64,000 bases of DNA. Origin: Sporisorium sorghi. Taxonomy: Eukaryota > Basidiomycota > Ustilaginomycetes > Ustilaginales > Ustilaginaceae. The DNA lies in contig JALCCG010000028.1 in assembly GCA_023212695.1 (NCBI GenBank), positions 62,001 to 126,000 on the forward strand, given 5' to 3'. The notes under the pieces are model-generated. The model saw only the letters and a program-made list of their open reading frames with translations. It did no database searches and was not told the DNA's origin. Both the position numbers and the translations under genes were made by a program. Positions 15,404-24,289 of this stretch are shown in pieces. Positions within the stretch are counted from its first letter, which is position 1. Every line of letters starts with the position of its first letter.

Positions 15404-17569
15404 ATGGAAGCACAACAACAAAGGGTTAAAAAAGAGTTGATATTAGAAGGACTGGATTGTGCTAACTGTGCAATGAAAATCGAAAATGGTGTTAAGAAAA
15501 TTGAAGGTGTAAGTTCCTGTTCCGTTAATTTTGTAACGAAGACACTAACGATGGAAACTGCAAACGGACAGGTTGAAAACATTGTATCGAAAGCCAAGGA
15601 GAAAGTGAAAACACTAGAGCCTCATATCCGAGTGATTGAAAAGAACAAATCTGCAGCAGGGGCATTACATTCAGAGGACAGTCACGGTCATGGAGATGAT
15701 CACGGACATTCTCATGAACATGGAAATGAAAATACGAAACGGATGTTAATTCGTTTATTGTTTGGTACCGCTATTGCAGCGGTTGGCTTATTTTCTTCTT
15801 TTTCCGGTTATTTAGAATTTGCACTGTTTGCAGTAGCTTACATTGTTATAGGTGGAGATATTGTCTTTCGGGCAGCTAGAAATATTGTTCGCGGCCAGGT
15901 TTTTGATGAAAACTTCCTTATGACGATAGCAACACTTGGTGCTTTCGCCATTCAGGAATACCCTGAAGGTGTCGCCGTGATGTTGTTCTATCAGGTTGGG
16001 GAGATGTTCCAAGGGATCGCTGTAAATCGTTCTAGAAAGTCCATCAGTGCTCTTTTAGATATTCGCCCTGACTATGCAAACCTTAAAATGGGTAACGATA
16101 CAAAACGTGTATCTCCGGAAGAAGTTAAGATCGGTGACTTTATTGTCGTAAAGCCAGGCGAAAGGGTACCTTTGGATGGTAAGGTCATTGAAGGGAATTC
16201 AGCAGTAGATACCTCTGCATTAACTGGGGAATCTATTCCAAGAGAAGTGGAACCAGGTCAAGATGTCCTAAGTGGATTTATTAATAAGAATGGCGTATTA
16301 ACGGTAGAGGTAGCCAAGGAATTTGGTGAATCTACAGTTTCAAAAATTCTGGATCTAGTGCAAAATGCCAGCAGTAAAAAAGCACCAACAGAAAATTTCA
16401 TAACAAAGTTTGCCCGCTATTATACGCCAGTGGTGGTCATTATTGCGGTATTGCTCGCTGTGTTACCTCCCCTTATTATAAGTGGAGCCACATTCTCTGA
16501 TTGGATTTATCGTGCCTTAGTATTCTTAGTTATTTCATGTCCATGCGCTTTAGTTGTTTCGATTCCGCTCGGATTTTTTGGTGGTATTGGAGCTGCTTCA
16601 AAAAATGGGGTATTGATTAAAGGAAGTAATTATCTTGAAGCGCTTAATGATGTCAAATATGTTGTGTTTGATAAGACGGGAACCCTTACAAAGGGAGCAT
16701 TTACGGTAACCAATATCCATCCAATGGGCGAGATTTCTAAAGACGAGTTGCTTAAATATGCAGCGTATGCCGAAATGCACTCTACCCACCCGATTGCAGA
16801 TTCGATAAGAGCAGCATACGGGCAGGAAACAAGTGAAGAAGAATTGGAAGGATACAACGAGATATCTGGTCATGGCATTCAAGTAAAGGTTAATGGAAAA
16901 GAGGTCTTGGCCGGTAATGCGAAATTAATGAAGAGAGAACAAATTCCATTTAATCAACCTGAAGATTTAGGCACTATCGTACACATTAGTATTGATCGAG
17001 AATATGCTGGGTATATTGTCATTTCCGATGAGGTGAAAGAGGATTCTGCAGAAGCTATTCGCTCTTTGAAGGAACTCGGAATTAAAAAGATAGTTATGTT
17101 AACAGGTGACTCTAAAGCTGTAGGGGAGGCTGTGGGACGCAAACTCGGATTAGATCAGGTACATGCTGAGCTCCTTCCGCAGCATAAAGTAGAAGAAATT
17201 GAAAAGCTGGATCAACAGAAAACATCAAAAGAGAAAATCATATTCGTTGGAGATGGTATTAACGATACACCGGTATTAGCTAGAGCTGATGTGGGAATTG
17301 CAATGGGTGGACTTGGTTCAGATGCAGCCATTGAGGCTGCTGACATCGTGATTATGACAGACGAACCATCCAAGATTTCATCAGCAATTCGTATTGCGAA
17401 GAGAACCCGAAGAATTGTTTGGCAAAATATTATCTTCGCACTTGGAGTTAAAGCCATTTTCTTGTTACTTGGAGCCTTCGGCATTGCAACGATGTGGGAA
17501 GCCGTTTTCTCCGACGTTGGGGTAACACTCCTCGCTGTATTAAACGCAGTTCGTGTCATGAAGAGTTAA
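15404..17569 (+). CDS. Heavy-metal-translocating P1B ATPase with His-rich linker
   Basis: A 721-residue metal pump of the CadA/ZntA/ZosA class. One heavy-metal domain has GLDCANC (C19, C22). A histidine-rich linker (DSHGHGDDHGHSHEHG, about residues 88-104) precedes the first helices and suggests Zn/Cd binding. The core has [20 protein letters not shown] (D423), TGDS and GDGINDTPVLA. AAGGAG lies 8 bp before ATG 15404. It differs clearly from the pump at 2439 and from its regulation. The metal is probably Zn/Cd, judged from CPC plus the His-rich region. It is intact. Confidence 0.94.
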   Translation: MEAQQQRVKKELILEGLDCANCAMKIENGVKKIEGVSSCSVNFVTKTLTMETANGQVENIVSKAKEKVKTLEPHIRVIEKNKSAAGALHSEDSHGHGDDHGHSHEHGNENTKRMLIRLLFGTAIAAVGLFSSFSGYLEFALFAVAYIVIGGDIVFRAARNIVRGQVFDENFLMTIATLGAFAIQEYPEGVAVMLFYQVGEMFQGIAVNRSRKSISALLDIRPDYANLKMGNDTKRVSPEEVKIGDFIVVKPGERVPLDGKVIEGNSAVDTSALTGESIPREVEPGQDVLSGFINKNGVLTVEVAKEFGESTVSKILDLVQNASSKKAPTENFITKFARYYTPVVVIIAVLLAVLPPLIISGATFSDWIYRALVFLVISCPCALVVSIPLGFFGGIGAASKNGVLIKGSNYLEALNDVKYVVFDKTGTLTKGAFTVTNIHPMGEISKDELLKYAAYAEMHSTHPIADSIRAAYGQETSEEELEGYNEISGHGIQVKVNGKEVLAGNAKLMKREQIPFNQPEDLGTIVHISIDREYAGYIVISDEVKEDSAEAIRSLKELGIKKIVMLTGDSKAVGEAVGRKLGLDQVHAELLPQHKVEEIEKLDQQKTSKEKIIFVGDGINDTPVLARADVGIAMGGLGSDAAIEAADIVIMTDEPSKISSAIRIAKRTRRIVWQNIIFALGVKAIFLLLGAFGIATMWEAVFSDVGVTLLAVLNAVRVMKS

Positions 17570-17574
17570 AATTA

Positions 17575-17603
17575 AAGAGCCGTAATTGGCTCTTTTTTTT
17601 ATT
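17575..17603 (+). terminator. Intrinsic terminator after the second P1B ATPase
   Basis: AAAGAGCC/GGCTCTTT stem with a GTAATT loop, followed by eight T residues. The following roughly 180 bp to the qox promoter contain nothing else I can identify. Confidence 0.85.
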
Positions 17604-17776
17604 TCATAACCATAGTACCTTCTTTAGCAGTCCCATAACACCAAAACCTCTAAAGAACCACATGGATTCGACGCTATCTCCCGGCATTAGGCTATAAACT
17701 ATTTAACATTACAGAACAAGGTTATGAAAATTCTGAGGCTGTTTTGTGTTGAAAAGGTGAATAAAGCGTGAAAGAG

Positions 17777-17814
17777 TTATGACAATCCGCCTAAAAGACT
17801 ACAATGCGTAGTCT
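17777..17814 (+). promoter_or_regulatory. qox promoter region with AGACTAC/GTAGTCT operator
   Basis: The perfect inverted repeat AGACTAC-AATGC-GTAGTCT occupies 17796-17814 and covers a -10-like TACAAT (17800-17805). A weak -35 TTATGA lies 17 bp upstream. The GACTAC half-site also occurs at the NlpC, ctaG and blaI promoters, which suggests one BlaI-type regulator (inference). Confidence 0.7.
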
Positions 17815-17936
17815 TATTTATATACAATGGTTTAAGCACGTATAAGTCGACAGCGAGGAGTGAAGGAAAGATAACTATTGAGTGCGATCCGATAACCTAA
17901 AACGTATGGCATGAATTTTTGAGAAAGGGGTACTTC

Positions 17937-18860
17937 ATGAAAATAAAATGGGCAATGTTATCATTGGTTTTTATTTTTGCTACTGTTCTGACCGGTTGTG
18001 AGCCACTTAAGGTTTTAGATCCAAAGGGACCGCAAGCTCGTACAACAGCTGATGTCATTATGATATCCATTTGGACCATGGCGATTGTTGTTGTGGTTGT
18101 GATTGCACTTTATGTTTTGATTATTAGAAAGTATCGAGCCTCCAAGCAAAGTGATGAGTATGAACCTCCTCATATTGAAGGAAGTCTCAAACTCGAAATA
18201 CTCTGGACATCGATCCCCATATTAATCGTAGCCTTCCTTTCGTTTGTAACGGTGAAATCCACTTATGAAGTGGAGGCTATCCCTAAAGGTTATACGGAGG
18301 AGCCTTTAGTCATATACGCATCTTCTTCCAACTGGAAATGGCATTTTAGTTATCCTGAAGAAGATATCGAAACCTTAAATTACTTATTTATCCCGACTGA
18401 CAGACCGATTCAATTCAAACTGTATTCTTACGGACCCATATCGAGTTTTTGGATTCCCCAGCTCGGTGGACAGAAATATGCCATGGCTGATATGGTAAAC
18501 ACTTTAAACCTTGCAGCTGATGTGCCAGGCGAATACACCGGCCGTAACGCTAACTTCTCTGGTGAAGGTTTTGCTCAACAAACATTTAGCGTAAAAGCAC
18601 TATCTCCAGAAGAATATGATGAATGGGTCAATGAAGTTAAAGCGACAGCTAACCCCCTCACTGAAGAGAAGTTTAAAGAACTGCTCGAACCAGGGCATCT
18701 TGGACAGTCAACATTTACAGGAACACACTTAGGCTTTTCACCACCTCCAGCAGGTCACCATCCTTCAACCAAAGAAACGGATGCTGAAGGTGATTCTCCA
18801 ACTGAAGAAAAAGGCGAAGAAAATCCTGATGAAAACAATATGAGCAACATGAACCATTGA
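17937..18860 (+). CDS. qoxA: aa3-type quinol oxidase subunit II, lipoprotein
   Basis: A 307-residue lipoprotein subunit of a proton-pumping menaquinol oxidase. The signal peptide ends in the lipobox LTGC (Cys about residue 22). Two membrane helices follow (about 40-62 and 83-105, with LEILWTSIPILIV). The extracellular cupredoxin-like domain lacks the CxxxC of a CuA site, which separates quinol oxidases from cytochrome c oxidases. A charged, low-complexity C-terminal tail with several histidines and acidic residues is present. ATG 17937 has GAAAGGGG upstream. It is first of four qox genes. Confidence 0.92.
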   Translation: MKIKWAMLSLVFIFATVLTGCEPLKVLDPKGPQARTTADVIMISIWTMAIVVVVVIALYVLIIRKYRASKQSDEYEPPHIEGSLKLEILWTSIPILIVAFLSFVTVKSTYEVEAIPKGYTEEPLVIYASSSNWKWHFSYPEEDIETLNYLFIPTDRPIQFKLYSYGPISSFWIPQLGGQKYAMADMVNTLNLAADVPGEYTGRNANFSGEGFAQQTFSVKALSPEEYDEWVNEVKATANPLTEEKFKELLEPGHLGQSTFTGTHLGFSPPPAGHHPSTKETDAEGDSPTEEKGEENPDENNMSNMNH

Positions 18861-18884
18861 GTTCAGCAGAAAGGAGACAGGAGC

Positions 18885-20834
18885 ATGGATTTTTTCGATC
18901 GATTTGCCGTCCCCAACCCGGGACCGACGATTTATGCCTCAATGGTTGCTATAGCTCTTACCGTTTTCGCAATAATCTTTGGCTTAACCTACTATAAAAA
19001 ATGGGGTTACATATGGCGTGAGTGGCTAACAACGGTTGACCATAAACGTATTGGTATCATGTATCTCATATCTGCTCTGCTGATGTTATTCAGAGGCGGC
19101 GCAGACGCGATTATGATGCGTGCACAAACGGCCGTACCTGATAATAATCTTCTTGGAGCCCAAGAGTATAATGAAATATTTACAACCCATGGGGTTGTCA
19201 TGATTATTTTTATGGCGATGGCATTCATTATGGCTTTAATGAATTTTGTGGTGCCGCTTCAGATTGGCGCTCGTGATGTTGCATTTCCGAGGCTAAATGC
19301 CTTAAGTTATTGGTTATATTTTTCCGGTGCTATGCTATTTAACATTTCTTTTGTAATCGGTGGATCTCCTGATGCTGGTTGGTCATCTTACTTCCCTCTT
19401 GCCGGGAACGAGTTTAGCCAGTCCGTAGGAACGAATTACTATATGTTCGCTCTTCAAATTTCGGGCATTGGTACTTTAATAACGGGTATCAATTTTATCA
19501 CGACGATATTAAAAATGAGAGCACCAGGCATGACCTTGATGAAGATGCCTATGTTCACATGGTCTGCGCTGATTACCAACCTTATTATTGTGTTTGCGTT
19601 TCCTGTCCTAACCATTGCGCTCATCATGGGGACAATGGATCGACTTTTTGCCACAAACTTCTTTACAACGGCAGATGGCGGTATGGACATGCTTTGGGCT
19701 AATTTGTTCTGGGTTTGGGGACATCCAGAAGTATACATTTTAATCCTGCCGGCATTCGGTATTTATAGTGAGATTATTTCTACCTTTGCTCGACGTAATC
19801 TCTATGGCTACAAATCCATGGTAATATCCATGGTTGCCATCTCTGCACTGTCATTCTTAGTCTGGGTACATCATTTCTTTACAATGGGTCAGGGAGCGCT
19901 CGTGAACAGTATCTTCTCGATTACGACCATGGCTATAGCCGTACCGACGGGGATCAAGATATTTAACTGGCTATTCACCCTTCGAAAAGGAAAAATTGTT
20001 TTTACGGTTCCCATGCTGTATTCCTTAGGGTTTATCCCCATTTTCACCATTGGTGGAGTAACCGGCGTCATGCTGGGAATGGCCAGTGCGGATTATCAGT
20101 ACCATAACACCATGTTCTTAGTGGCCCACTTCCATCTGGTTATTATTCCAGGAGTCGTTTTTGCGATGCTTGCGGGTCTTACTTACTGGTGGCCAAAAAT
20201 GTTCGGCTTTATGCTAAATGAGAGAATTGGGAAATGGGCATTCTGGTTTATTGCGGTAGGTGTTTGTGTAACCTTCTTCCCTATGTTTATCTCTGGCTTG
20301 GACGGACAGGCAAGACGAATGTACACATATTCAGAGTCTACCGGATTTGGTCTGTGGAATATGATTTCATTTATTGGAGCAATTGGGCTTTTAATCGGAT
20401 TTGTACTTATCGTGTATAACATCTATTACAGCACTCGCTTTGCATCAAGAGATATTCCGGCTGATCCTTGGGACGCTCGATCATTAGAGTGGGCGACACA
20501 CAGTCCAGTACCTGAATACAACTTTGCTGTAATTCCAACGGTAAATTCAACTGAAGCGTTCTGGGATTATAAGAAGAAAGGATTCAAACTTTTCAAAAAT
20601 AAAATAGATCAAATTCATATGCCGAATAATAGCGGATTACCATTCATCATGGCGATTATTTTCTTCGTATGGGGATTTGCACTAGTCTTCGCGATGTGGG
20701 GCGTCGCCATTGCAGCTACAATCGGAATTTTTGCTTGTTTGGCTTATCGCTCATTTGAACAAGATGATGGACATTACATCCCCGTTAAAAAAATTATTGA
20801 TACTGAAAAAAGATTGGGGGAGGTTAGAGAATGA
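18885..20834 (+). CDS. qoxB: aa3-type quinol oxidase subunit I
   Basis: The catalytic heme-copper subunit, 649 residues with about 14-15 helices. Family landmarks are visible: TTHGVVMIIF with the heme a ligand, WVWGHPEVYILILPAFGIYSE with the CuB histidine and its cross-linked tyrosine, WVHHFFTMG with the CuB histidine pair, and a later VAHFHLVI with the heme a/a3 histidines. AAAGGAGA lies before ATG 18885. It is intact, and its end overlaps qoxC by ATGA. It reduces oxygen to water with electrons from menaquinol. Confidence 0.95.
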   Translation: MDFFDRFAVPNPGPTIYASMVAIALTVFAIIFGLTYYKKWGYIWREWLTTVDHKRIGIMYLISALLMLFRGGADAIMMRAQTAVPDNNLLGAQEYNEIFTTHGVVMIIFMAMAFIMALMNFVVPLQIGARDVAFPRLNALSYWLYFSGAMLFNISFVIGGSPDAGWSSYFPLAGNEFSQSVGTNYYMFALQISGIGTLITGINFITTILKMRAPGMTLMKMPMFTWSALITNLIIVFAFPVLTIALIMGTMDRLFATNFFTTADGGMDMLWANLFWVWGHPEVYILILPAFGIYSEIISTFARRNLYGYKSMVISMVAISALSFLVWVHHFFTMGQGALVNSIFSITTMAIAVPTGIKIFNWLFTLRKGKIVFTVPMLYSLGFIPIFTIGGVTGVMLGMASADYQYHNTMFLVAHFHLVIIPGVVFAMLAGLTYWWPKMFGFMLNERIGKWAFWFIAVGVCVTFFPMFISGLDGQARRMYTYSESTGFGLWNMISFIGAIGLLIGFVLIVYNIYYSTRFASRDIPADPWDARSLEWATHSPVPEYNFAVIPTVNSTEAFWDYKKKGFKLFKNKIDQIHMPNNSGLPFIMAIIFFVWGFALVFAMWGVAIAATIGIFACLAYRSFEQDDGHYIPVKKIIDTEKRLGEVRE

Positions 20835-21427
20835 AAACAGATCCATCGCTCCCACTAGAATACGGAACGGAACAAAACCGGCTTAATATTTTTGGGTTTT
20901 GGATTTTCCTTGGGGCTGAAATCTCACTCTTCGGAACGCTGTTTGCTTCTTATTTTACACTAGTTAATCGAACAGGCAGCGGCCCGACAGGTGCTGAATT
21001 ATTTGAAATCGCCCCCGTATTAATTGAAACGATTTTGCTGTTGGCAAGCAGTTTTACAATCGGATTAGGCATACATGCTATGCGCTTAGGAAGACCAAAA
21101 GCCATGATCACATTTTTTCTGATTACGTTGCTTCTCGGATTAGGCTTTCTAGGTGTCGAAATATATGATTTCTTTGTGTACGTTCATGAGGGGGCTTCTC
21201 TCCAGACTAGCGGTTTTACTGCGATTCTATTCACTACCTTAGGTATTCATGGGGCGCATGTTGCGATAGGTTTAGCCTGGGGATTGTTCATTATCCTTCA
21301 AATCAAAAAGCATGGATTAACACCGGCAACCACGAATAAAGCTTTCATTTTCTCGCTGTATTGGCATTTCCTTGACGTTGTTTGGATTTTCATCTTTAGC
21401 TTCGTCTTCCTGAAAGGAATGATGTGA
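20831..21427 (+). CDS. qoxC: aa3-type quinol oxidase subunit III
   Basis: A 198-residue, five-helix membrane subunit of the heme-copper oxidase family III type. It carries GFWIFLGAEISLFGTLFASYF near the N-terminus and SLYWHFLDVVWIFIFSFVFL near the C-terminus, both typical. Its ATG overlaps the qoxB stop, and GGGGAGG precedes it. It stabilises the complex and its proton path. Confidence 0.94.
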   Translation: MKTDPSLPLEYGTEQNRLNIFGFWIFLGAEISLFGTLFASYFTLVNRTGSGPTGAELFEIAPVLIETILLLASSFTIGLGIHAMRLGRPKAMITFFLITLLLGLGFLGVEIYDFFVYVHEGASLQTSGFTAILFTTLGIHGAHVAIGLAWGLFIILQIKKHGLTPATTNKAFIFSLYWHFLDVVWIFIFSFVFLKGMM

Positions 21428-21429
21428 AC

Positions 21430-21714
21430 ATGAAAGAGTTATTTCCGAGAAAACAAGTGATAGGTTTTGTATTTTCACTTGTCTTGATCGCTGCTGCTCT
21501 TACGGTATACTTCTTGGATATGTCCTTCGCCGTCGGAGCTACTATTCTTCTTGTTACAGCGTTCATTCAGGCAGCTATACAATTGGTTGTGTTTATGCAT
21601 GCTGGTGAAACGGAAGATAAGAAATCAATATATACAAGTCTGTATTATGGGATTTTCATTGCCTTAGTCACGGTATTCGGTACACTTCTGACATTAATCT
21701 GGGGTTATTACTAA
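21430..21714 (+). CDS. qoxD: aa3-type quinol oxidase subunit IV
   Basis: A 94-residue protein with three transmembrane helices of the CyoD/QoxD kind. The VFMHAGETEDKK loop lies between helices 2 and 3. Starts at GTG 21424 (5 bp from AAAGGA) or ATG 21430 (11 bp) are both possible; the GTG overlaps the qoxC stop. It completes the qoxABCD operon. A hairpin (about 21753-21791) without a strong T run follows. Confidence 0.9.
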   Translation: MKELFPRKQVIGFVFSLVLIAAALTVYFLDMSFAVGATILLVTAFIQAAIQLVVFMHAGETEDKKSIYTSLYYGIFIALVTVFGTLLTLIWGYY

Positions 21715-21900
21715 TTAAATCAATGTACAATTTTCTATAGATGTCGGACTGCAGGCGGCTATTACTTGATTGTGTTCAATCAGTAGTCGCTGATTCCAAT
21801 TCGAATATATCTATAAGTAAGTCAGCAGCTCTCCCTGAATGCTTATTGGTGGCGTATTCTTCATTCATACGAGTTTAATTGTTTTAACAGGGGGCTATAT

Positions 21901-22644
21901 ATGAACATTCACATTTATCCACCTCGTAATCAAGGGTTTATGGAATGGGGGGTAAAATTAAACGGTCATATACCCGTCAGTTGTGGCAAAACACCGGACG
22001 AAAAGGAAGTGGGGCCTCTGTTTTACTGGAATTGGTTTCGAGTAAGTGATTATTTTAGTTCCCCTATACAATATCATCACCGGTTCGAAATTCTGACTTA
22101 CATGCTTCAGGGAACAATGGAACATGATGACGTGAAAGGGAAGGTCTATAGAGTTAGTCGAGGGGGAGTCCACGTACTGCAGACTGCAACGGGGTTATGT
22201 CATCAAGAGCGTTTCTTAGGTCCGCGAGCACATGGATTTCAAATATGGTTTGATCCGAAACGCTCTCAAAGTGTTAGGGATCTTCCACGCCATCGTGGGT
22301 ATCAGTCTAGTGCTTTTTCTGTGAAACAAAAGGGAGGTGTGAGAGTTCGTCAGATCATTGGTGACAATTCCCCAATTGTTCTAAAAACAGATGTTTCCAT
22401 GATAGATTTGGAACTTGAGCACAGGGTATCAATGTCATTAACCCTTGCACCGTTTCGAGTCATGACCATGTTTATCGTTGAAGGCCAAGGGAATCTAAAT
22501 GATGGTTTAGGCTACTTTCAAAAAGGGGACTTTGTGGCGGTTTATTCCACGGAAAGTGACGCAGAAGATGTACATCTTCAAACTTCTCACAATGGTTACC
22601 TTCGAGCCGTTATTGTTGACGTAAGGCAGTATGATTTTGTTTAA
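21901..22644 (+). CDS. Pirin-family cupin protein
   Basis: A 247-residue bicupin of the pirin/YhaK kind. The N-terminal cupin motif is HHRFEILTYMLQGTMEHDD, with the metal-binding His and Glu. A later segment (HQERFLGPRAHGFQIWF) matches the second part of that cupin, and residues 140-240 form the second barrel. Some pirins oxidise quercetin or act as transcription partners; the role here is unknown. It is monocistronic, with AGGGGGCT upstream of the ATG. Confidence 0.8.
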   Translation: MNIHIYPPRNQGFMEWGVKLNGHIPVSCGKTPDEKEVGPLFYWNWFRVSDYFSSPIQYHHRFEILTYMLQGTMEHDDVKGKVYRVSRGGVHVLQTATGLCHQERFLGPRAHGFQIWFDPKRSQSVRDLPRHRGYQSSAFSVKQKGGVRVRQIIGDNSPIVLKTDVSMIDLELEHRVSMSLTLAPFRVMTMFIVEGQGNLNDGLGYFQKGDFVAVYSTESDAEDVHLQTSHNGYLRAVIVDVRQYDFV

Positions 22645-22781
22645 GCGCATATTCAGGTCTGGGTAAAGCTATTCGTCGATTTCAGTTCCGAGACCGATTA
22701 AGATATTTTTTTATTCCTATAAAAAGGATCCTCATCCAGTTGAATGCGTGTTATTGGCATATCCCCAAAGATGATTTAAAG

Positions 22782-22814
22782 TATAGTAGTCGGTTTAAAT
22801 CATCATACTATGAT
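22782..22814 (+). promoter_or_regulatory. blaI promoter/operator region
   Basis: TATAGTAGTC (22782-22791) combines a -10-like TATAGT with a GTAGTC half-site. A 13-base palindrome, ATCATACTATGAT, follows at 22802-22814. Both lie within 60 bp of the BlaI-type start, consistent with autoregulation. Confidence 0.5.
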
Positions 22815-22843
22815 ATTAATCAACTTGGAAAAGGTGGATTATC

Positions 22844-23269
22844 ATGCGAATAAAAAAGATTAACATGGATGAGGAAGGTCTTAATCGTTTTTTTGGCTCG
22901 TTAGAAGCCAAAATTATGGATATCATATGGGCAAAAGGTAGAGTCACAATAAAAGAAGTTCACGAGATGATTGATGATGAGACCCCTATATCGAAAAACG
23001 CTGTAATGACGGTCATGACAAGACTGGTGGAAAAGGAATATCTCATTAGAGAATCAACGGGGAAAGGGCGATCCAAGGTGTCGCATTTTTATTCCCCACA
23101 AACGAAAGAGGAGTTTATCACTGAGCAGACACGAGCTGTTACAGACAGTCTCTTTGCGGACTTTGGTACATTTTTGGTCAAAAATCTAATAGATAATCTA
23201 GACAGTGCTGACCCTGATTTAATCAAACAATTAGAGCTTAAGTTGAAGGAAATGAGACGAGATGAATAA
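22844..23269 (+). CDS. BlaI/MecI/CopY-family repressor
   Basis: A 141-residue winged-helix dimer repressor. The N-terminal DNA-binding region reads SLEAKIMDIIWAKGRVTIKEVHE and ISKNAVMTVMTRLVEKEYL, both characteristic. The C-terminal dimerisation half is helical (residues 85-141). No CopY-type CxC zinc/copper motif is present, so inactivation is more likely by proteolysis. The M56 protease gene overlaps its 3' end by 8 bp, the classic BlaI-BlaR arrangement. No beta-lactamase is near; the likely targets are respiratory and copper genes (inference from GTAGTC sites). Confidence 0.92.
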   Translation: MRIKKINMDEEGLNRFFGSLEAKIMDIIWAKGRVTIKEVHEMIDDETPISKNAVMTVMTRLVEKEYLIRESTGKGRSKVSHFYSPQTKEEFITEQTRAVTDSLFADFGTFLVKNLIDNLDSADPDLIKQLELKLKEMRRDE

Positions 23270-24122
23270 ACCAAATGATTTTAGTCATAATCCGAAAATA
23301 TCCTTAACCATTGCTTTACTAATCTGTGCAACTGTCTTGCTTCAGATGGGTTACAATGTCCTTCACCAAATTAAAGACGTGCCTTCTGATTCCGATATCA
23401 CCCCATTGATGATGTCTACCATTCGAGATGCATTGTTTAATCATGAGATTTTTATAAATGCTTTTATTGCGTATTCACTCATCATTCTTAGTTATCAAAC
23501 CATAAAACAATTTTTTCTATATCGAAGTTGGGGGAAATTCGTTAGTTCTAACGAATTGCCTGATTTGTCTATTTACTATACTGAAAAAAACGTAGATTTG
23601 AATTGTAGGATCAAAGTAGTCTCAGATTCAAGAAAGATTGCAGTGACGTCAGGATTCTTTAAGCCCTTCATCGTGCTATCTACCGGTCTTATCAACCATT
23701 TCAATGAAGAGAAACTAAATGCAATTATTTTACATGAATCGTTTCACTGTTTAAAGCGGCATCCTCTTCATAATGTAATGTTATGTATCAGTTCGAAGAG
23801 CCTGATTTATGTCCCGATCGTAAAAGAGCTGGTCCAATACTATCAAATATGGATGGAACTGAATGCAGACCGATTTGCAATTGCAAAGATGGGGAGTGAG
23901 TCGCCTTTAGGCCATGTACTCCTTGATTTAATCAAGAATCAAACCGTAAAAACTCCAGGTTATGGTTTGCACTTCTCGCATACCGCGATCAATTATCGAA
24001 TTCAGCAGCTGATGGACCCAGAGCGTCAATTACAAGTGATGGTATTTAGAAAGAAAGCTTTGTATGCTTCCCTGATTGTGCCGGTATTAATGGGAATTAT
24101 TATCATCATGGAATGTATTTAA
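23262..24122 (+). CDS. M56-family membrane metalloprotease, BlaR1-like without sensor domain
   Basis: A 286-residue membrane protease with helices at about 12-34, 62-85 and 262-284. The zinc motif ILHESFHCLKRHP gives HExxH at H158-H162, and ELNADRFAI supplies the distal Glu/Asp ligand region. Unlike BlaR1 or MecR1 it lacks a penicillin-binding sensor domain. It probably cleaves the BlaI-type repressor encoded just upstream on some membrane or respiratory signal. The genes overlap and are translationally coupled. Confidence 0.9.
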   Translation: MNKPNDFSHNPKISLTIALLICATVLLQMGYNVLHQIKDVPSDSDITPLMMSTIRDALFNHEIFINAFIAYSLIILSYQTIKQFFLYRSWGKFVSSNELPDLSIYYTEKNVDLNCRIKVVSDSRKIAVTSGFFKPFIVLSTGLINHFNEEKLNAIILHESFHCLKRHPLHNVMLCISSKSLIYVPIVKELVQYYQIWMELNADRFAIAKMGSESPLGHVLLDLIKNQTVKTPGYGLHFSHTAINYRIQQLMDPERQLQVMVFRKKALYASLIVPVLMGIIIIMECI

Positions 24123-24151
24123 TTCGTTCCTATGAAGTGCGCAACAATCTA

Positions 24152-24186
24152 ACAGAGTGAATTTCTGCATAAGAAATTCACTCTGT
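24152..24186 (+). terminator. Intrinsic terminator after the M56 gene
   Basis: A perfect 15-bp stem (ACAGAGTGAATTTCT with its complement) around a GCATA loop, followed by a weak T-rich tail. Confidence 0.8.
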
Positions 24187-24223
24187 CTTAAATTTGTCAG
24201 AATTAGAGTTTTAACATTATTGA

Positions 24224-24239
24224 ATGAACATATATTCAT
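24224..24239 (+). promoter_or_regulatory. SmtB-type operator before copC
   Basis: ATGAACATATATTCAT is a palindrome with ATGAA/TTCAT arms, the same architecture as 15351-15366. It lies 50 bp before the copC start. The promoter itself is not clear. It links copC-copD to the SmtB-like regulator at 14844 (inference). Confidence 0.65.
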
Positions 24240-24289
24240 GTGTTAGTCTGATAGCAATGTTAATTAAAAATTGAAAGGGTTGCTTTATT

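Noticed and set aside
17937..21714. caa3 cytochrome c oxidase
   Set aside because: Subunit II lacks the CuA cysteines and a cytochrome c domain; gene order and lipobox fit a quinol oxidase.
22844..24122. Beta-lactam resistance system
   Set aside because: The BlaI/M56 pair is present, but there is no beta-lactamase or PBP gene and the protease has no penicillin-binding sensor domain.
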